Positions 40,940 to 49,846 of a DNA stretch of 64,000 bases are shown piece by piece. Below the pieces are notes generated by a model. That model was not told the DNA's origin. It did not search any database and saw only the letters and a program-made list of their open reading frames with translations. Source of the stretch: an uncultured Muribaculaceae bacterium (GTDB lineage Bacteria > Bacteroidota > Bacteroidia > Bacteroidales > Muribaculaceae); NCBI GenBank assembly GCA_910578385.1, contig CAJTQV010000014.1, positions 1-64,000 on the forward strand. The letters are read 5' to 3'. Each line of letters begins with the position of its first letter. The stretch's first letter is position 1. A program made the position numbers and the translations under genes.

Positions 40940-43081
40940 ATGAACAACTTCTTTAAGCTGCTCTCCGGAGTGGCCATGCTCCCTGCGTCCCTTTACGGAC
41001 AGTCACCAACTGATTCAATCGCCGATTCTTGGGACCGCCAACTCGAACTCAACGAGGTGGTGGTGGTCGCCAACCGCCCTGTGGTGAAACAACAGGAGGG
41101 AAAACTAATCTATCTTGTCAAGAACGACCCGTATGCGAAAGGTCTCGACGGAACCGCACTGCTCGGCAGGATACCCCGCGTCTCGGTCAACAACGGCACG
41201 GTGAGCGTGGCCGGCAAGGGCAATGTACGCTATATAATCGACGGAATACTTATGGAACTCGACGCGACAGCCCTCTCCTCTCGCATCCGATCGCTACAGG
41301 CTGACAACATCGAGAAAATCGAACTTCTCACCACTCCTCCCTCACGTTACGCCGCCGAGCCAAACGCCGTCTATATCTCAATCACTACAAGGAACGAGAC
41401 CCTTGGAACACGGGGAAACCTGTACGGCTCTCTGAATCTCGGCAACAAGCTGCGGGAGTATTTCAGCGGAAATGTCAGTCACACAACGAGACGTGTCGAG
41501 ATGTCTCTTGATGCGAATATCTCGAACTATTTCGCGACCAATGACAATGACATCGAATACCGGTTCCCGGACTTCACCCGCATGTCATCTACACGCACGG
41601 AGTCGCATATGTTCGATGCCGGATTCAACGCCCTGTTCAAGTATAAACTCTCTCCCGGCATGAACATCGGCGCGATTGTCAACTATAAATATGGCTTTAC
41701 TACCGGCCAAGGAACAAACACCTCAGATTACGGCAGTTACGGCTCCGTCTCGCTCACCCATACTGAATCCAGGCCCAACAATGCGTTGACTGCCACAGGA
41801 TTCTACGACTGGACTTTCGGCGGCAAGGGAGAAGTTATGGAATTGACCTACAATTATTTCAACCGTCATAGCCCAACTTCATCCGATGTGATCACCACCT
41901 ATGGCAACGGATATGACCCGTCTGAAATAAATGAACAGGGGGCCAGCGACTACCGGTTCCACAGTGGAAAGGCAGACTTCAGACTTCCCTATTCATGGGT
42001 ACGGATTGAAACGGGCATGGCTTATACTGACATTCTCAATTCTTCCGACAATGCCATCTGCCATTCCATAAGCTCCTCCGACAACGCCACCCGGGAATCA
42101 AACCGGTTCGACTACTCTGAACGGATTGCAGCAGCCTATATTTCCATCTCTAAAGATCTCGGGAAAGGATTCGGGGCCAAAGCCGGGCTACGGTATGAAT
42201 ACACCTGGACCAAAGGGAAGCAGACAACCACAGGCCAAATCAGTAGAGACAGGTACGGACATCTATTCCCGACCGTGAACTTATCATGGAACCGAAACCG
42301 TGTCGGCTCCTTCAATCTCAGCTACTCGATGGGAATGGGACGTCCGAACCTCTGGGAACTGAATCCTTTCAGATACTACTCGACAACCGACGAGTATGCC
42401 GCCGGCAATCCATATCTGAAACCGACTATCTACAACAATGCAGAAATCAATTACTATGGTCTCGGCGGTCTTTACGCGGTGCTCTATACCTCGTTCGCAT
42501 CCGATGCAATCGGATACATCCGCAGGTTCGATGCCGACAAGCGGATAAGCACGATACCCTATAACTGTCTATCAACCAATAAAACAGGTTTGTATGCGAG
42601 TTATAAGCGCAATTTCTTTGACCGATGGGAAATGAATATCGGCGGAGAAGTGTTCCGCACATACTCACACAGCGAAATGCCCGATTTCAAAGTCAAAGAG
42701 ATGTCAGACTGGTCGGGCAAGATCGAAGCCTCCACCAATGTAATGCTCAACAACCGGAAAACTCTCATCTTCAACGCCCGTTTCACGCATTTCTTCCCCT
42801 GGCAGCAGAACATGATCCGCTATGAATCTTTCCAGCTGTTCAATGTATCGCTGAGATATTCACTGCTTGACAGCCGCTTGAACCTCCAACTCTCGGCCAA
42901 CGACATTTTCGGATGGAACAAGACAAGGTCGCGCGAGAATTATGCCAACTACACCATGCGGCATACCTTCAACGGCCACACCTCATACATAATGTTGGGA
43001 ATAACCCACCGGTTCGGACGCGACAAAGTGAACGGAGTCTGGCGCGACTCCAAGGAAAAGCAATCCGCCCGCACAAAATAA
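40940..43081 (+). CDS. TonB-dependent-receptor-like outer-membrane beta-barrel protein
   Basis: The product is 713 residues. After the signal peptide comes a plug-like domain (LNEVVVVANRPVVKQQEGKL, GNVRYIIDGILMEL, IEKIELLTTPPSRYAAE) and then a barrel of about 500 residues of the outer membrane beta-barrel 3 type (GFGAKAGLRYEYTWTKGK, FNLSYSMGMGRPNLWELNPF) ending LGITHRFGR and a basic tail. There is no carboxypeptidase-like N-terminal extension. It follows the ECF sigma/anti-sigma/secreted protein set, so it may be both target and sensor of that system. Ligand unknown. Confidence 0.85.
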   Translation: MNNFFKLLSGVAMLPASLYGQSPTDSIADSWDRQLELNEVVVVANRPVVKQQEGKLIYLVKNDPYAKGLDGTALLGRIPRVSVNNGTVSVAGKGNVRYIIDGILMELDATALSSRIRSLQADNIEKIELLTTPPSRYAAEPNAVYISITTRNETLGTRGNLYGSLNLGNKLREYFSGNVSHTTRRVEMSLDANISNYFATNDNDIEYRFPDFTRMSSTRTESHMFDAGFNALFKYKLSPGMNIGAIVNYKYGFTTGQGTNTSDYGSYGSVSLTHTESRPNNALTATGFYDWTFGGKGEVMELTYNYFNRHSPTSSDVITTYGNGYDPSEINEQGASDYRFHSGKADFRLPYSWVRIETGMAYTDILNSSDNAICHSISSSDNATRESNRFDYSERIAAAYISISKDLGKGFGAKAGLRYEYTWTKGKQTTTGQISRDRYGHLFPTVNLSWNRNRVGSFNLSYSMGMGRPNLWELNPFRYYSTTDEYAAGNPYLKPTIYNNAEINYYGLGGLYAVLYTSFASDAIGYIRRFDADKRISTIPYNCLSTNKTGLYASYKRNFFDRWEMNIGGEVFRTYSHSEMPDFKVKEMSDWSGKIEASTNVMLNNRKTLIFNARFTHFFPWQQNMIRYESFQLFNVSLRYSLLDSRLNLQLSANDIFGWNKTRSRENYANYTMRHTFNGHTSYIMLGITHRFGRDKVNGVWRDSKEKQSARTK

Positions 43082-43128
43082 ACCGCTTAAAAATCACAGC
43101 ATAGGAAGAGAATACCGGATTTTTTTTG

Positions 43129-43136
43129 TATCTTTG
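43129..43136 (+). promoter_or_regulatory. -7 element of the Rpn-family gene
   Basis: TATCTTTG, full TAnnTTTG match, preceded by a run of T. No TTTG is at the proper -33 distance. The transcript would start about 12 bases before the ATG, nearly leaderless. Confidence 0.5.
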
Positions 43137-43153
43137 CCGAAAGACTTAGTGTG

Positions 43154-44095
43154 ATGAGTGCAAGACAACATAGAAGCGAGGGAGTGTTCATGGATTTGCT
43201 CTGTGACACAGGATTCAAGATTCTTTTCGGGCGCGAGAGTTCGATGGATATTCTTATCGGTTTTCTGAACGCGGTTCTTGATGGCGAAGGACTTGACCCA
43301 ATAGTTGAACTTACATATCTCGACAAGGAGAAGTGTAAGGAAAGCCCCGACGAACGAACCATATTCTACGACATACACTGCAAGACCAAGTCGGGACACC
43401 GGTTCATAGTCGAGATGCAGAACAAACCCCAGAGCTTTTTCCGCGAACGATCCATCTTCTATGTGGCGAGAGCCATCACTGAACAGGGTGAGCCTGGCGA
43501 CTGGGAGTATGATTTCATGCCGGTTTACTCAATCGCCCTGACTCAGTTCAGGTTGCATCCCGATGAAAAACGGCTTCGCGTGGACGTGATGCTCAAAGAC
43601 ATGGAAACGAATGAAACATTCTCCAAGAGCATACGTTTAATATACATACAGTTACCTAATTTCAACATTACGACTCCAGAGGAGTGCCGGAATGATTTTG
43701 AGAAATGGATATTCATTCTTAAAAATTTGAGAGATATGGAGACAATGCCTTTTGTTCAGGATATTTTTCGCCGCGTCGAGAATGTTGCCCGTGTTGAAAA
43801 TCTCAGCCCGGAAGACCGCCGCAGCTATGAGCGTGACCTTAAATTCTACCGCGACTACCGCAACACCCTGAAGTTTGCGGAGAAAGAAGGACTGGCTCAG
43901 GGTATGGCGCAAGGTATGGCTCAGGGTATGGCGCAAGGTATGGCACAGGGTATGGCGCAAGGTGTAGCCAAAGGGAAGACCGAGTCTCTCAGGGAAATGG
44001 TACATTCCATGTCGGAAAACGGCCTCGACATCGATATGATAGCCCGTATCGCAAAAATCGGTGTATCCCGGGTAAAGGAAATACTCGGCCTGTAA
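43154..44095 (+). CDS. Rpn-family PD-(D/E)XK nuclease / putative transposase-like protein with AQGM repeats
   Basis: The ATG at 43154 (313 aa) is preferred to the GTG just before it. The N-terminal PD-(D/E)XK core (FKILFGRESSMDILIGFLNA, RTIFYDIHCKTKSGHRFIVE with catalytic Asp, Glu and Gln of EMQ near residues 75-90) is that of Rpn/PDDEXK_2 proteins, known as recombination-promoting nucleases and recently linked to phage defence. The C-terminus carries six AQGM tetrapeptides encoded by 12-bp repeats at 43895-43966, followed by a helical domain (LREMVHSMSENGLDIDMIAR). Variable C-terminal repeats are a known feature of the family. No transposon ends were found, so it stands alone. Confidence 0.85.
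   Translation: MSARQHRSEGVFMDLLCDTGFKILFGRESSMDILIGFLNAVLDGEGLDPIVELTYLDKEKCKESPDERTIFYDIHCKTKSGHRFIVEMQNKPQSFFRERSIFYVARAITEQGEPGDWEYDFMPVYSIALTQFRLHPDEKRLRVDVMLKDMETNETFSKSIRLIYIQLPNFNITTPEECRNDFEKWIFILKNLRDMETMPFVQDIFRRVENVARVENLSPEDRRSYERDLKFYRDYRNTLKFAEKEGLAQGMAQGMAQGMAQGMAQGMAQGVAKGKTESLREMVHSMSENGLDIDMIARIAKIGVSRVKEILGL
43895..43966 (+). repeat. 12-bp coding tandem repeat (AQGM)
   Basis: Six in-frame 12-bp units alternate GCTCAGGGTATG and GCGCAAGGTATG, so the higher-order period is 24 bp. Unit number could change by slippage without breaking the frame. Confidence 0.9.
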
Positions 44096-44198
44096 GGAAT
44101 ACCCTGCACCCTTCACCATTCACACTCATCTTTTTCTCCAAGACTTATTCAACCCATAAACAAACACTCACAAATCCTGAAACCGAAAGTCAGTTAGG

Positions 44199-45740
44199 AT
44201 GAAAATATTCAATTCCCAGGAAATACAACAGATTGATAACGCCACCTGCGAGGCGCAGCAAATCAGCTCGATAGACCTAATGGAACGTGCGGCGTCGATG
44301 GTGAGCTGCGAAATTATATCCCGCTTCCTTCCGAGCCAGCGAATTGTAGTGATAGCCGGACCCGGTAATAACGGCGGCGACGCTCTCGCCGTGTCACGTA
44401 TGCTCATCGAACAGGGATACAGGCGCGTCGAGATATTTCTTTTCAATGTAACCGGCAAGCTCTCACACGATTGTGACGAGGAGTGCAAACGCCTCATGGC
44501 CATGGATGGCGTCGATTTCACTGAAATAACCCATGCGTTCAACCCTCCATATCTCGGCAAGAACGATGTGGTAATCGACGGCCTGTTCGGTTCGGGTCTC
44601 AAACAACCCATGCAGGGCGGTTTCGTCTCCGTGGCCCGCTATATCAACGAGTCGGGAGCCTTCGTCATCTCTATTGACGTTCCCTCGGGTCTCTACGGCG
44701 ACACAACACTTCTCGGCAACTGGGAAACTCCCGTGAATATCAACACCCGCGACGTGGTGCACGCCAATCTCACGCTCGCCTTCCAGCTACCCCGGCTCGC
44801 CTTCTTCTTCCCGGAGAATTACCCGGTGCTCGGCGAATGGAAACTCCTTGACATTGACCTCGACGAGGACAAGATAAGAAACACCTCCACCAATTTTCTT
44901 GTAATCGATGCCAAGAACATCGCCCCGTTGCTACACAAACGTCTCCCTTTCACAGGAAAGCGCGACTATGGCTCGGCATTGCTCTTCGCAGGCTCGACCG
45001 GAATGATGGGTGCAGCCGTAATGGCCGCCCGAGCCACTCTCAAGAGCGGTGCCGGACTCGTGACAGTACACGGCGCACGAGGCGGTCTCCGCATTCTCCA
45101 GACCGCTGTCCCCGAGGCAATGTTCGAACCTGACCGCAATGAGCACTTCATCACCGACATGAAGATCCACCACAACCATCAGGCTGTGGCTGTGGGTCCG
45201 GGTATAGGCACACAGGAACAGACGGCAAACGCATTGCAGGCTCTCCTCCAGAACTGCCCTGCACCGCTGCTGCTCGATGCCGACGCGCTCAATTGCATTT
45301 CCCAACGCCCTGCGATGCTGTCGCTGCTCCCGCCTAAGACCATCATCACCCCACATATCGGTGAGTTTGACCGTCTGTTTGGCGAGCAGAAGTCGTCGGA
45401 AGAGCGTCTGCGTACCGCCATCGAAATGTCCCGTCAATACAACATAATCATTGTTCTGAAAGGTCATTACACTGCGATTGTCCGACCCACAGGCCGAGTC
45501 TACTTCAACACCACCGGCAATCCCGGCATGGCAACCGCCGGTGCAGGAGATGTCCTCACCGGCATCATCACGGCATTCCTCGCCCAGGGATACAACCCTG
45601 AATATGCGGCTCTGATAGGAGTCTATATCCACGGTCTCGCCGGCGACATGGCGGCCGAAGAACTTGGAGAATTCGGTCTGACAGCCTCCGACATCGCAGC
45701 CTATGCCGGACGCGCCATCCGCCAGACAATCAAGAACTGA
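44199..45740 (+). CDS. nnr: bifunctional NAD(P)H-hydrate epimerase / ADP-dependent dehydratase
   Basis: The product is 513 residues. The N-terminal YjeF_N epimerase domain has VVIAGPGNNGGDALAVSRML near residue 50 and FVISIDVPSGLYGD near 155. The C-terminal ribokinase-like dehydratase domain has FAGSTGMMGAAVMAARATLK, AVGPGIGTQEQT and the catalytic TAGAGDVLTGIITAFL near 447. Together they repair hydrated NADH and NADPH. It starts a + strand run with DUF4831, xseA and xseB. Confidence 0.95.
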   Translation: MKIFNSQEIQQIDNATCEAQQISSIDLMERAASMVSCEIISRFLPSQRIVVIAGPGNNGGDALAVSRMLIEQGYRRVEIFLFNVTGKLSHDCDEECKRLMAMDGVDFTEITHAFNPPYLGKNDVVIDGLFGSGLKQPMQGGFVSVARYINESGAFVISIDVPSGLYGDTTLLGNWETPVNINTRDVVHANLTLAFQLPRLAFFFPENYPVLGEWKLLDIDLDEDKIRNTSTNFLVIDAKNIAPLLHKRLPFTGKRDYGSALLFAGSTGMMGAAVMAARATLKSGAGLVTVHGARGGLRILQTAVPEAMFEPDRNEHFITDMKIHHNHQAVAVGPGIGTQEQTANALQALLQNCPAPLLLDADALNCISQRPAMLSLLPPKTIITPHIGEFDRLFGEQKSSEERLRTAIEMSRQYNIIIVLKGHYTAIVRPTGRVYFNTTGNPGMATAGAGDVLTGIITAFLAQGYNPEYAALIGVYIHGLAGDMAAEELGEFGLTASDIAAYAGRAIRQTIKN

Positions 45741-45754
45741 CAAAGCAACATCAT

Positions 45755-46840
45755 ATGAAAACCAAAGCTTTAGCCACGACATTGGCCGCCGCATCACTGT
45801 TATGCGCAGTTCCAGCCTCGGCCCAGCAGACCAAGATTCTCACCGCCGACAAGCACAATGAGTATGGTCTGGTCTACTCGCTCCCCATCACTTCCATCCG
45901 CTTCGAGGTCACAGCCCGGCGCACGGTCAGCCATGCTGGTCCCTATTACCAGTATGCCAAGAAATTCATCGGAACTGACCGCGTGGTCAAAGAAGATGCC
46001 GAACAGTGGGAGGTTCTCTCGGTAAAGGCTGAGCCTTTCGGCACACCCGACACCGACAATCAATATCTCATGCAGCTCAAACCGGGCGCGCTCACATCAA
46101 TATGTGTGGCTGACGACGGTATGCTCCTCGCCATCAATAAGGAAGTCGAGGCTCCGGATCTTCCCTCTCCGCAAGCCGACACCGACCTTACAGGAAGCGT
46201 GAAGGTCCGCGATTACCTGCAATATGTCAACGAGGATTTCCTTGCTTCGCAATCATCGGCCAAACAGGCACAGATGCTGTCTGAAAGCCTCATGGAAGTA
46301 CGCGATGCCAAGGTTTCGCTCACACGCGGCACAGCAGAGACCATGCCGACCGACGGCCGTCAGCTGGAGCTGATGCTCCAGTCGCTTTCCCATCAGGAAG
46401 AGGCGATGACGGCTGCCTTCCGAGGCACGACAGAGACCCAGACCGTGACCCGGACGTTCACTTTCACTCCGGTTCAGGAAGACAAGTCCGTGCTTTTCCG
46501 AATGTCAGACTTTGCGGGCTTCGTCGAGGCTGACGACTATTCGGGTGAACCTGTGTACGTCGATGTCAAAATCACACGCGACGGAGAACTGCCCGTCGAT
46601 GCCAAGGGCGAGGAGAAAAAGCTCCCGAAAGATGCGGTAATGTACAACATTCCGGGTGCGGCCAAAGTAACACTGTCGCTTGCCGGCAAGACACTCTGGA
46701 GCGGCGAGGTGGAATGTGCCCAGCTCGGCGTGCAGTTCGGTCTTCAGCCGTCGCTCTTCAGCGATAAGAAAGCCCGTTCATACGCCACTTTCAACCCCGC
46801 CACCGGCGCACTCGTAAAAATCGCGGAGATCAATGAATGA
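45755..46840 (+). CDS. DUF4831 family exported protein
   Basis: The product is 361 residues with a signal peptide (LATTLAAASLLCAVPASAQ). The mature part begins EYGLVYSLPITSIRFEVTAR and contains GPYYQYAKKFIG, the DUF4831 pattern found across Bacteroidales. The function is unknown; mostly beta, probably periplasmic. It starts 14 bases after nnr and its end overlaps xseA by 8 bases, so it belongs to the same transcript. Confidence 0.85.
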   Translation: MKTKALATTLAAASLLCAVPASAQQTKILTADKHNEYGLVYSLPITSIRFEVTARRTVSHAGPYYQYAKKFIGTDRVVKEDAEQWEVLSVKAEPFGTPDTDNQYLMQLKPGALTSICVADDGMLLAINKEVEAPDLPSPQADTDLTGSVKVRDYLQYVNEDFLASQSSAKQAQMLSESLMEVRDAKVSLTRGTAETMPTDGRQLELMLQSLSHQEEAMTAAFRGTTETQTVTRTFTFTPVQEDKSVLFRMSDFAGFVEADDYSGEPVYVDVKITRDGELPVDAKGEEKKLPKDAVMYNIPGAAKVTLSLAGKTLWSGEVECAQLGVQFGLQPSLFSDKKARSYATFNPATGALVKIAEINE

Positions 46841-48197
46841 ACCGGGTCTGACTCTCTCGCAGTTCCAGCAGCTCATAACCAATGCGATAAACAAGGAACC
46901 GGGACTGAAGAACGTCTGGGTCCGGGCGGAATTCTCCGACCTGCGTGTTGTAGGCGGCCACTGCTACATGGAGCTGATTGAGAAGGACGCGGGGGGCACA
47001 ACCCGTGCGAAAATACGCGCCATGATCTGGAGCAATACCCTCGGGCAACTGCGACGCAAGTTCTACGACGCAACCGGCCGCGATATTGCTTCGGGCATTA
47101 AAGTCCTTGTCCGCGGATCCGCCACCCACCACAGCATCTACGGCCTCTCTTTCACGATAAACGACATTGACCCGTCATACACTCTCGGCGACATGGAACG
47201 TGTGCGCCGGGAGATTCTTGAACGGCTCACCCGCGAGGGACTTATTGACCGTAACAAGTCACTAAGTCTTCCGGTAAACCCGCAACGGATTGCCATCATA
47301 TCTGCTGCCGGAGCAGCAGGATATGGCGATTTCATGAACCAGATTGACCACAATCCCGACGGTTTCGCAATCTATACTATGCTCTTCCCGGCTGTGATGC
47401 AGGGCGAGCGCACCGCTCTGTCGGTAATGATGGCTCTTGATGACGTGGAAAGAACACGTGATCATTGGGATGCCGTCGTGATTATCCGAGGCGGTGGAGC
47501 GACCACCGACCTCAACGGCTTCGACAACTACGATCTTGCGCGCAGGGTGGCGACCTTTCCGCTGCCGGTCATTGTCGGTATCGGCCATGAGCGCGACCGC
47601 ACTGTACTTGACGAAATTGCATGTGTACGCTGCAAGACCCCGACTGCCGTTGCTGCTTTCATACTCGACGCTCTCCGCACCGCCTACGGCACCGCGACCG
47701 ATCTTGTCAACCGCATTGCCCGCTACAGTTCCGAGGCCATGCGCGGCGAGCATCTGCGCCTCTCCACCCTGCAGCAGAATATTCCGTCTCTGGCCCGGAA
47801 CCGCATTCTCCGCGAGAAGATGACCCTGACACGGCTGTCTCAGACGCTTCCTTCGCTTGTCCAGAACCGTGTTGCACGCCAGCGGCTCACACTGTCGGAC
47901 TACGCCGCACGTCTGCGCCGCGACACTGACTTAAGGCTGAACAACGAGAGAAACCGGCTTGAGCGCGTTGTGATGCGGCTGTCAGCCGATGCTGCCAATG
48001 TCAGCCAGCGCGAGCAGTTGCGTCTTCGCCGAATCAGCGACATGCTGCGTGTGCTCAGCCCCGAGAACACTCTCAGGCGCGGCTACAGCATAACCCGCGT
48101 GAACGGCCACGCCGTGACCGACCCCGCCTCAATCGCGCCCGGCACCGAGATAGAAACCACCCTCGCCACCGGCACCCTAACCTCAATAACAAAGTAA
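46833..48197 (+). CDS. xseA: exodeoxyribonuclease VII large subunit
   Basis: The product is 454 residues. The N-terminal OB-fold (LKNVWVRAEFSDLRVVGGHC) is followed by the catalytic core (ISAAGAAGYGDFMNQIDHNP, VVIIRGGGATTDLNGFDNYD, VIVGIGHERDRTVLDEIAC) and a long coiled coil. With XseB it degrades single-stranded DNA to acid-soluble oligomers. The start overlaps the DUF4831 gene by 8 bases. xseB follows after 11 bases. Confidence 0.95.
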   Translation: MNEPGLTLSQFQQLITNAINKEPGLKNVWVRAEFSDLRVVGGHCYMELIEKDAGGTTRAKIRAMIWSNTLGQLRRKFYDATGRDIASGIKVLVRGSATHHSIYGLSFTINDIDPSYTLGDMERVRREILERLTREGLIDRNKSLSLPVNPQRIAIISAAGAAGYGDFMNQIDHNPDGFAIYTMLFPAVMQGERTALSVMMALDDVERTRDHWDAVVIIRGGGATTDLNGFDNYDLARRVATFPLPVIVGIGHERDRTVLDEIACVRCKTPTAVAAFILDALRTAYGTATDLVNRIARYSSEAMRGEHLRLSTLQQNIPSLARNRILREKMTLTRLSQTLPSLVQNRVARQRLTLSDYAARLRRDTDLRLNNERNRLERVVMRLSADAANVSQREQLRLRRISDMLRVLSPENTLRRGYSITRVNGHAVTDPASIAPGTEIETTLATGTLTSITK

Positions 48198-48208
48198 AAA
48201 TAACGACC

Positions 48209-48415
48209 ATGGCTCCAGAATCATACAAAGCGGCAATAGCCGAACTCGAAACCATCCTTGCGAAGATGGAATCCGACCAGTGCGACATCGACTCGCTCTC
48301 AACCTACACCGCCCGCGCCCTCGAACTCCTCAAGTTCTGCAAGGAGCGTCTCTTCAAGACCGACCAGGAAGTCGAGAAATGCCTCGCCGCCCTCAAAGAC
48401 TCCCTCTCCGAGTAA
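48209..48415 (+). CDS. xseB: exodeoxyribonuclease VII small subunit
   Basis: The product is 68 residues with the XseB pattern YKAAIAELETILAKMESDQC and LELLKFCKERLFKTDQEVEK, two helices that bind the coiled coil of XseA. It is the last gene of the nnr-DUF4831-xseA-xseB run. Confidence 0.9.
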   Translation: MAPESYKAAIAELETILAKMESDQCDIDSLSTYTARALELLKFCKERLFKTDQEVEKCLAALKDSLSE

Positions 48416-48436
48416 GCTGAAAGCTCAGACCCGCCG

Positions 48437-48472
48437 GACTTGTCAGACTTGTCAGACCTGTCGGACAAGTCC
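48437..48472. repeat. intergenic 9-bp repeats matching the CobN-like tail
   Basis: GACTTGTCA, GACTTGTCA, GACCTGTCG, GACAAGTCC follow one another between xseB and its terminator. The same degenerate 9-mer builds the coding tail at 32806-32867. Confidence 0.65.
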
Positions 48473-48504
48473 TCCACATCAGCTCTGTCAGACCAATAAA
48501 AAAA

Positions 48505-48530
48505 GTCGGTGCCCCGTTGGGGACACCGAC
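48505..48530. terminator. bidirectional terminator between xseB and fba
   Basis: GTCGGTG-CCCC / GGGG-a-CACCGAC stem with 3-nt loop, flanked by a run of A on the left and T on the right, serving both strands. Confidence 0.9.
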
Positions 48531-48553
48531 AATTTTTTATTTACAGACGAAGA

Positions 48554-49555
48554 TTACTCTGCCTTGCCTTCGCTGCCGAGAACGGCAACAATCTTGTGCT
48601 TGTAGAGTTTCTCCATCTCGTCGCGGGCCGGACCGAGATATTTGCGGGGGTCGAACTCACCCGGCTTCTCGTTGAAGACCTTGCGGACAGCTGCGGTCAT
48701 GGCCAGACGGCTGTCTGAGTCGATGTTGATCTTGCAAACATCCATCTTGGCTGCCTTGCGGAGCTCCTCCTCGGGGATACCGATTGCGTCGGGAAGCTTG
48801 CCACCGTTGGCGTTGATGATGTCCACATACTCCTGGGGAACTGAAGAAGAACCGTGGAGAACGATGGGGAATCCGGGGATTTTTGCCTCTACGCCCTCAA
48901 GCACGTCGAATGCCAGCGGCGGGGGAACGAGACGGCCGGTCTTCGGGTCGCGTGTGCACTGCTCGGGAGTGAACTTGTATGCACCGTGAGAAGTACCGAT
49001 TGAGATAGCGAGGCTGTCAACGCCTGTGCGTGTAACGAAGTCAACTACCTCCTCTGGGTCAGTATATGTGTGGTGGTCTGAAGAAACCTCATCCTCCACA
49101 CCGGCGAGAACGCCGAGCTCACCCTCAACGGTCACGTCATACTTGTGAGCGTACTCACATACTTTCTTTGTCAGCTCGACATTCTCCTCATAGGGAAGGT
49201 GGCTACCGTCAATCATGACTGAAGAGAAGCCGTTGTCGATACAGTCCTTGCAGAGCTCGAATGTGTCACCGTGGTCGAGGTGAAGCACAATCTGGGGATG
49301 CTCCCAGCCGAGAGACTTTGCGTATTCCACAGCACCCTGTGCCATGTAACGGAGCAGGATGGGGTTCGCATAGTTGCGGGCACCCTTCGACACCTGAAGA
49401 ATCACAGGAGACTTCGTGTCTGAAGCGGCCTTGATGATGGCCTGGAGCTGCTCCATGTTGTTGAAGTTGAACGCGGGGATGGCATAACCGCCATGCACTG
49501 CCTTTGCGAACATCTCTTTTGTGTTCACAAGACCTAAGTTCTTATAATCTACCAT
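48554..49555 (-). CDS. fba: class II fructose-bisphosphate aldolase
   Basis: The product is 333 residues from the ATG at 49555; an in-frame upstream ATG (49639) would add 28 unrelated residues ahead of the usual start VDYKNLGLVNTKEMF. Zinc-site residues are visible in VLHLDHGDTFELC (His95) and in the GTSHGAYKF and VLHGSSSVP segments. It cleaves fructose 1,6-bisphosphate in glycolysis and acts in reverse in gluconeogenesis. Monocistronic, from a full consensus promoter. Confidence 0.95.
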   Translation of the reverse strand: MVDYKNLGLVNTKEMFAKAVHGGYAIPAFNFNNMEQLQAIIKAASDTKSPVILQVSKGARNYANPILLRYMAQGAVEYAKSLGWEHPQIVLHLDHGDTFELCKDCIDNGFSSVMIDGSHLPYEENVELTKKVCEYAHKYDVTVEGELGVLAGVEDEVSSDHHTYTDPEEVVDFVTRTGVDSLAISIGTSHGAYKFTPEQCTRDPKTGRLVPPPLAFDVLEGVEAKIPGFPIVLHGSSSVPQEYVDIINANGGKLPDAIGIPEEELRKAAKMDVCKINIDSDSRLAMTAAVRKVFNEKPGEFDPRKYLGPARDEMEKLYKHKIVAVLGSEGKAE

Positions 49556-49671
49556 GTTTATATAAATTATGGGTATTTCTGTGTAGTCTTTTACCGGAAT
49601 AACCTGTAGTCCAAACGCCTGCTGTGCGACTAAGTTCATCGCCGCATTTCACATGCATCCGGAATTTTTTG

Positions 49672-49703
49672 CAAATATAGAAAAATTTCCGCAATCCCAC
49701 AAA
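49672..49703 (-). promoter_or_regulatory. promoter of fba
   Basis: Minus strand TTTG (49703-49700), 20 bases, TATATTTG (49679-49672): full consensus. The leader is about 110 nt. Confidence 0.8.
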
Positions 49704-49786
49704 TAAAAAACAGAGCCAGCAAATCTTGACAAGTTGCACACACATTGCGGCCCAAACTAATTTTATTGACACAATTTTCAACACAT

Positions 49787-49800
49787 ATTAAACGTTTAAT
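49787..49800. promoter_or_regulatory. 14-bp perfect palindrome, possible operator
   Basis: ATTAAACGTTTAAT, centred on CG, 47 bases upstream of the small membrane protein gene. The shape recalls LacI-family operators; no such regulator is in the window. Confidence 0.4.
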
Positions 49801-49846
49801 CACAAAAGCTCTTAAATCTAATCATAATTGACAAGAATACTGTTTT

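Noticed and set aside
43154..44095. Rpn gene considered as an insertion sequence
   Set aside because: No terminal inverted repeats or target duplications were found around it, so it is treated as a standalone nuclease gene.
49556..49639. Upstream start of fba at 49639
   Set aside because: The added 28 residues do not belong to the family, and the usual N-terminus begins at 49555.
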